Assembly (NCBI GenBank): GCA_027488845.1
Contig: JAIYBC010000004.1
Span: forward strand, 1-64,000
DNA from: Verrucomicrobiales bacterium
Lineage (GTDB): Bacteria; Verrucomicrobiota; Verrucomicrobiia; Limisphaerales; UBA9464
Direction of reading: 5' to 3'
DNA length: 64,000 bases
Below the pieces are notes generated by a model. That model searched no databases and had not been told where the DNA came from. It saw only the letters and a program-made list of their open reading frames with translations. This document shows positions 7,748-15,582 of the stretch, one piece after another (the stretch's first letter is position 1; the number at the start of each line of letters is the position of its first letter). The translations under genes and the position numbers were made by a program.

Positions 7748-9392
7748 TGCGTTTAGGTTTCTTGGAGAAAAGGAACCTTTTCTGACGGGGATCGGGACTA
7801 CCGGACGGACTCCATGGTTGGGCCGAGGGCGATCCGACTTGGATCAGCGGCGCAGACCCGGGCCTGAGAATTCCCACAACCTGGACCGGCGTCTTGGCGG
7901 TAGAGACTGGGGCGAGGCTCGCACCATAATCGACCTGAGAAGGACGAAAAAGAGGCACCAGTTTGGGGGTTGCGATGAATGAAGTGAACTTTTCTTGAAA
8001 CCGAGAAACTGAAGTTACTCCTGAAGAAACTGCCTTTTCGTACTCCAAGCACATCCGAGAAAGAGCACCCAAAAAAAACCAAAGTAGTGTACCATATGGA
8101 ATACCAAGGAACGGAGTCCCAATTGGAAACGAAAAGAGACTCAGAATCATGAAGATTCCCGAAGGAAGAGCCACCACGGTAATCGATGTATCCCGCAGAC
8201 GCTTCATCCATGAAAAGGCGCTTCGAGAACAATGATAGAAGAGCCAAAACAAGGAAGCCAACCCAAGAATTCCCATATCGACCGCCATGTGACCAAGGTC
8301 GCCATCAATCGGTCGCGAGGACTTCATTCGTGCCATCAGAAACATGGGAACCCCGTGCGAAGAACTTCCCAATCCGGTGCCGAAGGGTGCATCCAAGAGG
8401 GCATCAATCGATGGTCCCAGCACAATCCAGAATCGCCACCAGATTGTATCCGACTCCATCAGTGTGGCAAAGCGGTCCGTTGAAACACCCGATGTCGCTG
8501 CGCTACCAGCTTTCCAAGCGATTGTAAGAATAACCGGCAGAAAAATGAAACCCAACCCTCCCCGCCGGTACCAAACTGCGAACAAGATTCCAGCAATCAA
8601 CTGCAGCATTCCTGATCGAGCCCCCGTGAGAATCAATGCATAAACCATTACCGCCGTCATGGTTGCTAGAATCACGCGCTCCAAGGTCGGACAGGTTTTA
8701 ACTGAAAGCCGCGAAAATGCAAACATTGCAGAATAGGCAAGCTGCGCCGCGAATGCGGCCGATGAGACGAAGGTGGAAAACCGCCTAAACTGACCTACAC
8801 CGTTGACTGCATAAAACTGATTTTGGAATCGAAATTGAAACTCAGGATCTTCCAACATCAGGCGCCGAACCTCTTCCTCCGATTGCTGGATTCCATAGAT
8901 CGCGGTGACAAACCCCAACGCAATCATCATCCACATGTAGAATTCAACCTGCCTAATATTAGTTGCCAAGTGGTATCCAACGAGAAAAACCATCGGAATC
9001 ACCGCCCACCCCCGAAATGCAGCCACAGCAGCAAAAACTGGCACATCCCATATAACAACCGAAAGCGGAATATACAATAGACAAAGAAACGTATGAATCT
9101 TCAACGCATCCCCGATTCCAGTTCGTGGAAACAGCGGCTCACCTTTTCGCGAAGAAAAGGTCAAAAACATCACAATGATTACCGGTATATCAAACGCAAA
9201 CGTGGTTAATGCACCGCGAAAGTGAAGCTTCAACCACCCGTGGAAGAACCCAATAACAATTGCGAGAGCGAACAGACCGTTCGCCAAAGGGTTTTTCTCG
9301 AAAAGATCAGCCAGAATCCTCCAAAAAGAGCGCTCCACCTCGTCCGTCGGTCCTGCCGATGGTTGCGTAGGAAAAGTGGAGTTTTTCGTCAT
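7740..9392 (-). CDS. O-antigen ligase/polymerase-like (Wzy_C type) membrane protein
   Basis: A 550-residue polytopic inner-membrane protein with roughly ten hydrophobic segments between residues 35 and 430. The block ALILTGARSGMLQLIAG is typical of the Wzy_C/O-antigen-ligase family (T-G-A/S-R-S-G). It is followed by a long periplasmic loop and two further membrane segments. The last ~110 residues are hydrophilic and rich in Pro, Ser and Lys, longer than in most relatives. Such proteins polymerise or ligate glycan repeat units at the periplasmic face. It is the first gene of the reverse-strand unit with two glycosyltransferases. The low GC content and A/T-ending codons are unlike those of the flanking genes. 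Confidence 0.75.
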   Translation of the reverse strand: MTKNSTFPTQPSAGPTDEVERSFWRILADLFEKNPLANGLFALAIVIGFFHGWLKLHFRGALTTFAFDIPVIIVMFLTFSSRKGEPLFPRTGIGDALKIHTFLCLLYIPLSVVIWDVPVFAAVAAFRGWAVIPMVFLVGYHLATNIRQVEFYMWMMIALGFVTAIYGIQQSEEEVRRLMLEDPEFQFRFQNQFYAVNGVGQFRRFSTFVSSAAFAAQLAYSAMFAFSRLSVKTCPTLERVILATMTAVMVYALILTGARSGMLQLIAGILFAVWYRRGGLGFIFLPVILTIAWKAGSAATSGVSTDRFATLMESDTIWWRFWIVLGPSIDALLDAPFGTGLGSSSHGVPMFLMARMKSSRPIDGDLGHMAVDMGILGLASLFWLFYHCSRSAFSWMKRLRDTSITVVALPSGIFMILSLFSFPIGTPFLGIPYGTLLWFFLGALSRMCLEYEKAVSSGVTSVSRFQEKFTSFIATPKLVPLFRPSQVDYGASLAPVSTAKTPVQVVGILRPGSAPLIQVGSPSAQPWSPSGSPDPRQKRFLFSKKPKRNG

Positions 9393-9982
9393 CGAAGCGA
9401 ATCGCTTACAAGTTTTTCACCACGGGTACGAAGAGCAAAGGAAAATCGGGCGATGCAGACGCTCCCCCAGAAGGTATCGGCAGGCTTCACCGGTCGGTTG
9501 AGAAGAGCCTGCAAATGCTATCTAAACCGTTGTTTATTAGGATTTTATAAATAGAACCCTCCTGTGGCTTCATTCAGGAACCGGGTCGGATCCCCCTTTT
9601 TCGGCTCAAGAGCGTCGCCGAGGTTTACGTAAGCACCCAAGTCAAGCAGAACCTTAAGATAAGGTCAAGTTGAGGAGAACCAAAAGCGGAGCCCAACATC
9701 AACACCAAGGTTTGGGAATCATTGGTGTGACCTTCAACACCATTTCAACATAAACCACAACAGTTCCCATCACACTTGGACCCTAAGCAATTTATTCAGG
9801 AGCGACATTTAAATACTCCACTCATGTCCTAAGCCGAACACCTTAATGTGATATCCAAAAAGTGGAACCCATCGGCTCCGCTTCCTCCCTGTTTCCAGCG
9901 GGTTCCTTGATGAATCCAAGGCGTCTGAGATGCCGTGCCGATTCACCTAGATGAATGGCGATCACTGAACTGTCGAGGAACA
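9393..9982. other. AT-rich intergenic region (590 bp)
   Basis: No gene is supported here. The part next to 9392 should hold the promoter of the reverse-strand glycan unit. An AT-rich patch at about 9530-9560 reads TATAAA on the reverse strand, but no convincing -35/-10 pair could be fixed. The middle (9600-9860) is A/C-rich with no recognisable motif. A possible terminator of the IPT/TIG gene lies at 9857-9906. Confidence 0.5.
9857..9906 (-). terminator. Possible terminator of the IPT/TIG gene
   Basis: On the reverse strand GGAACCC (9906-9900) can pair with GGGTTCC (9870-9864), and a run of five T follows within two bases (9861-9857). The loop is long (29 nt) and has alternative pairings, so the call is weak. 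Confidence 0.35.
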
Positions 9983-12133
9983 TCAGGGAACAAGGAGCCG
10001 AAACACCTGAAATCCGTTCGTGGCGGGCAGGGTGACTTGAAGACGCGCACCGTCATCGACCGGTGTAAGCCCCGTGTTGGTCCAACCCGTCGGGGAAAGA
10101 GCCGGGGTCACCTGAAGCACCGCATTGGTGGCCATCGAAGGCCAACTGAGAACCAGCAGATCGTCGAAACCGGTGAAGTCGAGGGTCAGCGGGATGGACC
10201 GCACCCGGACCGTGTCGATGTTGTCGGAGACGTTGGAGTCCGAAGCCACGCTGGATGCGGCCAAGGAGTACACGACCTCCTGCGGTGCGGTCAGTGCCAA
10301 GCGAACCTGACCCGTCCAGGAGGCGTTGGGAGCAAGGGCGCCGAGTTCGAATTCGACGCCGCCGGACACCTGGGCGAATGAGCCGGAGGAGGTCGCAGCC
10401 CCCCGGAACTGGGAAGGACTCGGGAGGGACAAGGTGGCCCGGACCCCGTTGGCCGGCAACGGACCCGCATTGCGAACCCGGAGGTTCAGCCGGAATTCGG
10501 AACCGAGGATGACGGGATTCGCGGTCGATTCGATCTCGGCGGTCAATTCCGCCGTGGAGCCCACGAGGAAGTCCGACGACGAGGACGCAATGCCGGCACT
10601 GGTTTCGACCACGATTCGACCGGAAGACGCGCCAGCGGGAACGGTGACCGCCAACCCGGACGCGTTCGTCTGTACGATGACGGCGACGACACCTCCGACG
10701 CGGACGGACAGGAACGGCCAAAGATGGCTTCCAGCGACCGAGACCACCGCCCCCACTTGACCGGTGGCCGGCGAGAAGCCGGTGATCAACGGCTGTTCAC
10801 CCACGACGGACAGGATCGTGGGGCTTTCGTCACGTCCACCGGGAGTCTCGACGACGACCCTTCCGGTGATGGCATTGGAGGGGACCACCGCGCTGATCCT
10901 CCGGTTGTCGAGAACCGTGAATGAGGCGGAGGGGGCGGTGTTGGTGCCGAAGCGGACCGCAGTGGCACCCAGGAAGTTGGTTCCTGTGATCTCCAGCGTT
11001 TCACCCGATCGCAGGCGGGTGGAACCGAGCTGAGCGATGGTCGGGGCCAGATGGAAGGTGGAGGTCGATTCGTCGGCGCCGACGGGGGAAACGACCTGGA
11101 TCGGGCCGGTACCGGCACCAAAGGGAACCGCCACCACCACCGTCGTGGCCGTGACACTGGTGGGGGTGGCCGCGATGCCTCCGAATCTCACCTGCTGGAC
11201 GCCGGTCAGCCCGGCACCGGTAATGGTCACATTGGTGCCACGGGCGCCTCCGGTGGGCGTGAAGCCGAAGATGCGTGGTTGGAGCACGAAATTGGAGGTG
11301 GTCAGGAAGCGGCCACCGGGCGACTCGACAGCCAACGCACCGGAAGTGGGCGCGTTGGTGGGGATCACAGCGGCGATGTTGGTCGGCGAGACCACGGTGA
11401 AAGCCGCCACAGGCACACCACCCAGGGTGACCGCGGAAACGGCCCTGAGGCTGAGCCCCGTGATCGAGAGGGTATCCCCAACCCGGCCCCGAGGGGTGAA
11501 GCCACGGACCGAAGGTGGGATGAAGAAGTTCGTCGAAGTGATGAAAACCCCGGCGTTGTTGGTCACGGTGATGGGGCCGGTACCGGCACCGGCAGGCACG
11601 TAGACCGAAACCGACGTTTCGGTGACCGTATCCACCTGCGCTCGGACACCGTCGAAGAAGACACCGAGCCGGAAGTTGGCATCGGTGATGTCGAGGAAGT
11701 TGGCACCCGAAAGGACCACCAGGTTGCCCGCCACTCCGCGGACACGATCCGCTTCGGTCAGGCCGCCCGGACGTTCGAAGCGGGTGACAACGGGAGGCAC
11801 CTGGAAATTGCGGGTGATCGGCGTCTGGCCACAGCTGTTTTCGATGTAGATCGGTCCTATGGTCGCTCCGACGGGGACCCTTACCGCAATCTGCTGCTGC
11901 CCGCCGGAGATCGTCCTGATGCTCTCGATGACGGCCGGAGTGAAATTGAAGGTCACCGCGGTCACTTGGGGGCTGAGGAAGTTGGCGCCATTGATCGTGA
12001 TCAGCGCCCCGGGCTCTCCCCTGAAGCTGGAGATCGATGTCGGCAAAGGCCAGCACTGCGCCAACGCCGAGGAGGATCCTGCGAGGACCACGGCAAACCA
12101 GGTCATCCAGAACCGGCTGATTTGATGCTTCAT
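9983..12133 (-). CDS. Secreted protein with six IPT/TIG repeats and a DUF11-like domain
   Basis: A 716-residue exported protein. A signal peptide (residues 1-25, ending SSALA) is followed by six IPT/TIG immunoglobulin-like repeats, each starting with a pattern like I-x-x-F-x-P...G-x-x-[VL]-x-I-x-G-x-x-[FL]. Next is a DUF11-like segment (about 540-655) with LNLRVRNAGPLPANGVRA and a C-terminal ~60-residue module ending FRLLVP. TIG repeats usually mediate adhesion or carbohydrate contacts at the cell surface. I prefer the ATG at 12133 because the signal peptide starts there. An in-frame ATG ten codons upstream (12163) is possible. The C-terminal module recurs in two other secreted proteins of this window. 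Confidence 0.75.
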   Translation of the reverse strand: MKHQISRFWMTWFAVVLAGSSSALAQCWPLPTSISSFRGEPGALITINGANFLSPQVTAVTFNFTPAVIESIRTISGGQQQIAVRVPVGATIGPIYIENSCGQTPITRNFQVPPVVTRFERPGGLTEADRVRGVAGNLVVLSGANFLDITDANFRLGVFFDGVRAQVDTVTETSVSVYVPAGAGTGPITVTNNAGVFITSTNFFIPPSVRGFTPRGRVGDTLSITGLSLRAVSAVTLGGVPVAAFTVVSPTNIAAVIPTNAPTSGALAVESPGGRFLTTSNFVLQPRIFGFTPTGGARGTNVTITGAGLTGVQQVRFGGIAATPTSVTATTVVVAVPFGAGTGPIQVVSPVGADESTSTFHLAPTIAQLGSTRLRSGETLEITGTNFLGATAVRFGTNTAPSASFTVLDNRRISAVVPSNAITGRVVVETPGGRDESPTILSVVGEQPLITGFSPATGQVGAVVSVAGSHLWPFLSVRVGGVVAVIVQTNASGLAVTVPAGASSGRIVVETSAGIASSSSDFLVGSTAELTAEIESTANPVILGSEFRLNLRVRNAGPLPANGVRATLSLPSPSQFRGAATSSGSFAQVSGGVEFELGALAPNASWTGQVRLALTAPQEVVYSLAASSVASDSNVSDNIDTVRVRSIPLTLDFTGFDDLLVLSWPSMATNAVLQVTPALSPTGWTNTGLTPVDDGARLQVTLPATNGFQVFRLLVP

Positions 12134-12466
12134 TCGATGGGATTTGATGTTTACATCCGTCATTGCCGATCTGCAAGCATCGGCTGGGCATGCCGACTTG
12201 GACGCGAACCGAGCCGATCGGACAACCTGCAGCCGCTTTCGGATCCGAAAAGGCGGCCCCGGCCCGACGGTACCCGGTCATTACATTATGTTAACACCCT
12301 GGATTACCTGAGCTGATGAATAACGGCACGTTTACGCCGTCGACTGGGCTGTTGTGAAGACCTACCAGTTCGACGGCTGCGGGCCCGCAAACGGTCCGTT
12401 TTCCTTTACGAAGGAATCCACCGCCCGGAACTGAGAATTCACCTCCACCCCTCCCCGTTCGATACC
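12134..12466. other. Divergent intergenic region (333 bp)
   Basis: It separates the reverse-strand IPT/TIG gene from the forward gene at 12467, so it should carry two divergent promoters. An AT-rich patch (about 12280-12330) is the best place for them, but no clear hexamer pair stands out. No small gene or structured RNA is evident. Confidence 0.5.
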
Positions 12467-14560
12467 ATGAAGCACTCCACTCTGCCTGCGGTGTGTCTGG
12501 CGCTGGCGACCGTCACCGGGTTCGCGGTTCGATCCCAAGCACAAGCCACCAACGGATCGCCATCGGCAACGGCAATCGTCACTTCTTCGGATTCCACCAA
12601 TGCCCCGGCGCTGGTGGCGGTGCCGCCGGTGCCGACCTTGCCGCCCGCGGTCGCGGAAGTCGTCCAACTGGTCCGACGCGGAATCAGCGAATCCGTGGTG
12701 ACCGACTACATCGCCCAAATCCGGGAACCGTTCACCCTCGGTGCCGACCAGGTGATCTACCTGAACGATCTCGGGATCAGCGGCCCCGTGCTGCAGGCGC
12801 TGCTGAAGAAGGCCGGTGCGTCTGGGGAGGGTGAAGCAGTGCAGAACGTGTTGGTGCAGGCGGGCGTCCCGACCAACCCCACCCCGGCGTCCGCGGCCGG
12901 GGCCAAGTCGGGCGAGAACGTCCTTCTGAACCCCTATCTCACCTCCACCGCCTCCGCGCCGGGGCCGGCGGGACAGCCGGCCCCCACCCAGGCTGGAACG
13001 GCGCCCGCGGCGCCTTCCGGCACCGTCGCGACGACGGCTCCCAGCCAACCGGTGGTGGTGAACCAGCAGATCTTCTACGAATCCCTCGCACCCTACGGTT
13101 CCTGGGTTGAGGTCCCTTCCTATGGCTGGTGCTGGCAGCCGACGGTCGCGGTGGTGAATTCGTCGTGGATTCCCTATGGCGACGGTGGGCGATGGGTCTG
13201 GACGGATCGCGGTTGGTACTGGCACTCGAGCTACACGTGGGGCTGGGGACCTTACCATTACGGACGCTGGCATCGTCACGGCCGTCATGGCTGGGTCTGG
13301 GTCCCAGGATACGATTGGGCACCGGCTTGGGTTGCCTGGCGCAGCACGCCGACCTACTGCGGTTGGGCGCCTTTGCCACCGGAGTGCCATTGGCGGTCCG
13401 GGGTGGGCTTTTCCTGGGTCAACGGACGCACCTCGGTGAGCGTCGGATTCGGCATCGGTCATGACTGGTGGTTCGCCACGACATGGAACCGCTTCTGCGA
13501 ACCGGTACGCCCTGTTCATCGTCTTCCGGCCCACGGTGTCCGCCAGTTCGTCAACGACAGCCGGATCACTGTCGCCGGCGGCAACGCGGTCAACATCCAG
13601 GGCAACAACAACACGGTGATCATCAACAACGGCGTCTCACGCGAGGAGGTTCAACGCCACACGCGGGACGAGATCCGCCGGACAGAGATCCGCGACGTCA
13701 ACAGCCCCGCGGCCGCCCAGTCGTCGGCGGGAGGTCGCCCTTCTCCGGCGGGACGGCCCACGGAGCTGGCGGTCTACCGCCCCACGATTCCTGTCCAGGC
13801 GGCGAAGCCCTCCGCGGCGGCCCTAGCAAAGCCAGCCCCGGTGAGGACGTCCTTCAACGGCATTTCGCCCTCAGGTTCCCCATCGCGCCCCCTCCCTGTT
13901 CCCCAGGCGGGGGCAACCAGGCCCTCCGGCGCCCCCGTGGGCTCGCCCCGGCCAGCTGCCTTGGGAGCCGCCCCGTCGCCCAAGCCGAATTCGCTGGTCT
14001 CACCGTCCTTCGGTGGTGGCCAAGTGAGCCGTCCAGGGCCAAGCGTCTCACAGGCGCCGCTGCCGACGGCCACCCAAGCCCCGGCTACCCCAGCCCGGCC
14101 GGGCTCCGTTCCTGGAGTTGGACGCGGTGAGGTCTTGCGGCCCGGGTCCGCCCCCGTCCGCGCCAACAACCCGGCAGTCCCCAGTCCGGCTCCCCAGTCG
14201 CCTCAGATCCGGCCGGGATCCGGTTTTGCACCGGCACCAAGCCCATCGGTATCCATCCCAGCCAGCCGTCCCAGCAGCGCTGGGTCGTTCCGGCCGACTC
14301 CGTCGCCGGCATCGAACTACTCCAAGCCGGAGGGCGCTGGCTTCGCGTCTCCCACGCAGGCGAAACCTTCGTTCAGCCCGCAACCCAAGCCTGTCGACAA
14401 CTACCGCCCTCCGTCTGCGGAGTCCTTCAGGCCCTCGGCCTCCGGCTTCAGCCCCGGCCGGCCGGCTCCGACAACGGCGTTGCCACCGGCTCCCTCTGCG
14501 GCACCGTCCGGCGTCCGCCAGCCCAACACGGGCGGCCCCAACCGCAAGAGTGAGCCCTGA
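12467..14560 (+). CDS. Exported YXWGXW/DUF6600-like protein with a proline-rich tail
   Basis: A 697-residue exported protein. The signal peptide is about residues 1-26 (ending VRSQA). Residues ~205-330 are dense in aromatic residues with repeated W/Y-x-W-G motifs (YGSWVEVPSYGWCWQP, YTWGWGPYHYGRW, VWVPGYDWAPAW), like the DUF6600/YXWGXW-repeat proteins. A segment with NIQGNNNTVIINNG follows. The last ~280 residues are a low-complexity Pro/Ala/Ser/Arg region, probably disordered. The function of the family is not known to me; an envelope location is inferred from the signal peptide. The ATG at 12467 gives a good signal peptide. The next gene starts 26 bases after the stop. Confidence 0.65.
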   Translation: MKHSTLPAVCLALATVTGFAVRSQAQATNGSPSATAIVTSSDSTNAPALVAVPPVPTLPPAVAEVVQLVRRGISESVVTDYIAQIREPFTLGADQVIYLNDLGISGPVLQALLKKAGASGEGEAVQNVLVQAGVPTNPTPASAAGAKSGENVLLNPYLTSTASAPGPAGQPAPTQAGTAPAAPSGTVATTAPSQPVVVNQQIFYESLAPYGSWVEVPSYGWCWQPTVAVVNSSWIPYGDGGRWVWTDRGWYWHSSYTWGWGPYHYGRWHRHGRHGWVWVPGYDWAPAWVAWRSTPTYCGWAPLPPECHWRSGVGFSWVNGRTSVSVGFGIGHDWWFATTWNRFCEPVRPVHRLPAHGVRQFVNDSRITVAGGNAVNIQGNNNTVIINNGVSREEVQRHTRDEIRRTEIRDVNSPAAAQSSAGGRPSPAGRPTELAVYRPTIPVQAAKPSAAALAKPAPVRTSFNGISPSGSPSRPLPVPQAGATRPSGAPVGSPRPAALGAAPSPKPNSLVSPSFGGGQVSRPGPSVSQAPLPTATQAPATPARPGSVPGVGRGEVLRPGSAPVRANNPAVPSPAPQSPQIRPGSGFAPAPSPSVSIPASRPSSAGSFRPTPSPASNYSKPEGAGFASPTQAKPSFSPQPKPVDNYRPPSAESFRPSASGFSPGRPAPTTALPPAPSAAPSGVRQPNTGGPNRKSEP

Positions 14561-14586
14561 ACCGGCTTCCCAGCCCCCTAGAACCG

Positions 14587-15582
14587 ATGATGAAACGCCT
14601 CCTCCTGCTCTTGGCGATGATCTCCTCCGGCGCCTGGGTCGAGGCCGGGGAGGCGGATTCGGCGTCGGCTACGGCAAAGCAGTCCCGCGTGCTCTATGAG
14701 ACGGGTTTCGAGCGGTTCGAGGGATTCGATGCTTCGCTGGACCTGGTGGATGCGGCCGGCCGGGGACAGAACGGTTGGACCGCGGTCGGTTACGGCGGCA
14801 ACGGAATACTCGGCGACGCACTGCCCGACTTCACTGGACAGTACGCCTACATCGGCTTCCTGGCCTCCACGAACGGCAACGGGTTCTTCAACGTGTTCCG
14901 TCCACTCCGCTTCGCCCCTTCGACCAACCAACCGCCCGTGGTGGTCTTCCAGGTGAACATGAGCCTGCGGGACGAGACCCCGTCGCCGGAGCGTGCGGAC
15001 GATTTCCGCTGGAGCGCCTACACGCCCGACGACCGACGGCTGTTCACCATCGATTTCCACGGCGCCGACCGGACGATCAACTACGCCCTGGACGACGGCT
15101 CGGGATTCCAATCGACCGGCTACGAGTTCGAATACGGAGCCACCTATCTGTTGGAAGTGGTCATGAGCTTCGGGCGCAACCGTTGGTCCGCGAGCCTCAA
15201 CGGGTTCACGGTCGTGGCCGAACAGCCCCTGAGCACCCGACCCGGCACCCTGGCCCTCGGCAGCATCGACGCCGTTTGGGCGGCCCGTGCCCAAGGAAGT
15301 TGGGACGACAACTACATGCTCTTCGACGACTACCGGATCCTCGCCTACCCACCGACCGAGATCGCTCCCATATTGCAACCACCGGTTGTCGACTCCAATG
15401 GAACGGCCCGACTGACGCTCTGGGGCGAACCCGGGGTCGCGTATCTCGTGCAGTCCTCCAACGACCTCGCCGTTTGGACCGATCGCGGCACGGTGGTGGC
15501 CACATCACCGGAAGGACGCGCCGAGTTCGTCGATGCACAACCGTCGCCTTCCCGGTCCTATCGCGCCGTTTCGGTTCCCTGA
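14587..15582 (+). CDS. Secreted protein of unknown function
   Basis: A 331-residue protein with a signal peptide (MMKRLLLLLAMISSGAWVEA). The central region (about 40-240) reads like a concanavalin/LamG-type beta sandwich: ETGFERFEGF, GYGGNGILG, NGFFNVFRPL, and alternating hydrophobic strands with aromatic residues. The final ~60 residues form a separate module, with YLVQSSNDLAVWTDRG and a terminal SYRAVSVP, that recurs at the ends of the IPT/TIG protein and the metalloprotease of this window. No catalytic motif is seen. It converges with comEC and the 3' ends overlap by 25 bases. Confidence 0.6.
   Translation: MMKRLLLLLAMISSGAWVEAGEADSASATAKQSRVLYETGFERFEGFDASLDLVDAAGRGQNGWTAVGYGGNGILGDALPDFTGQYAYIGFLASTNGNGFFNVFRPLRFAPSTNQPPVVVFQVNMSLRDETPSPERADDFRWSAYTPDDRRLFTIDFHGADRTINYALDDGSGFQSTGYEFEYGATYLLEVVMSFGRNRWSASLNGFTVVAEQPLSTRPGTLALGSIDAVWAARAQGSWDDNYMLFDDYRILAYPPTEIAPILQPPVVDSNGTARLTLWGEPGVAYLVQSSNDLAVWTDRGTVVATSPEGRAEFVDAQPSPSRSYRAVSVP

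Noticed and set aside
14048-14699. Several overlapping frames within the proline-rich tail region near 14.0-14.7 kb
   Set aside because: They are frame-shifted readings of the low-complexity Pro/Ser/Ala tail of the gene at 12467 and of the start of the next gene.
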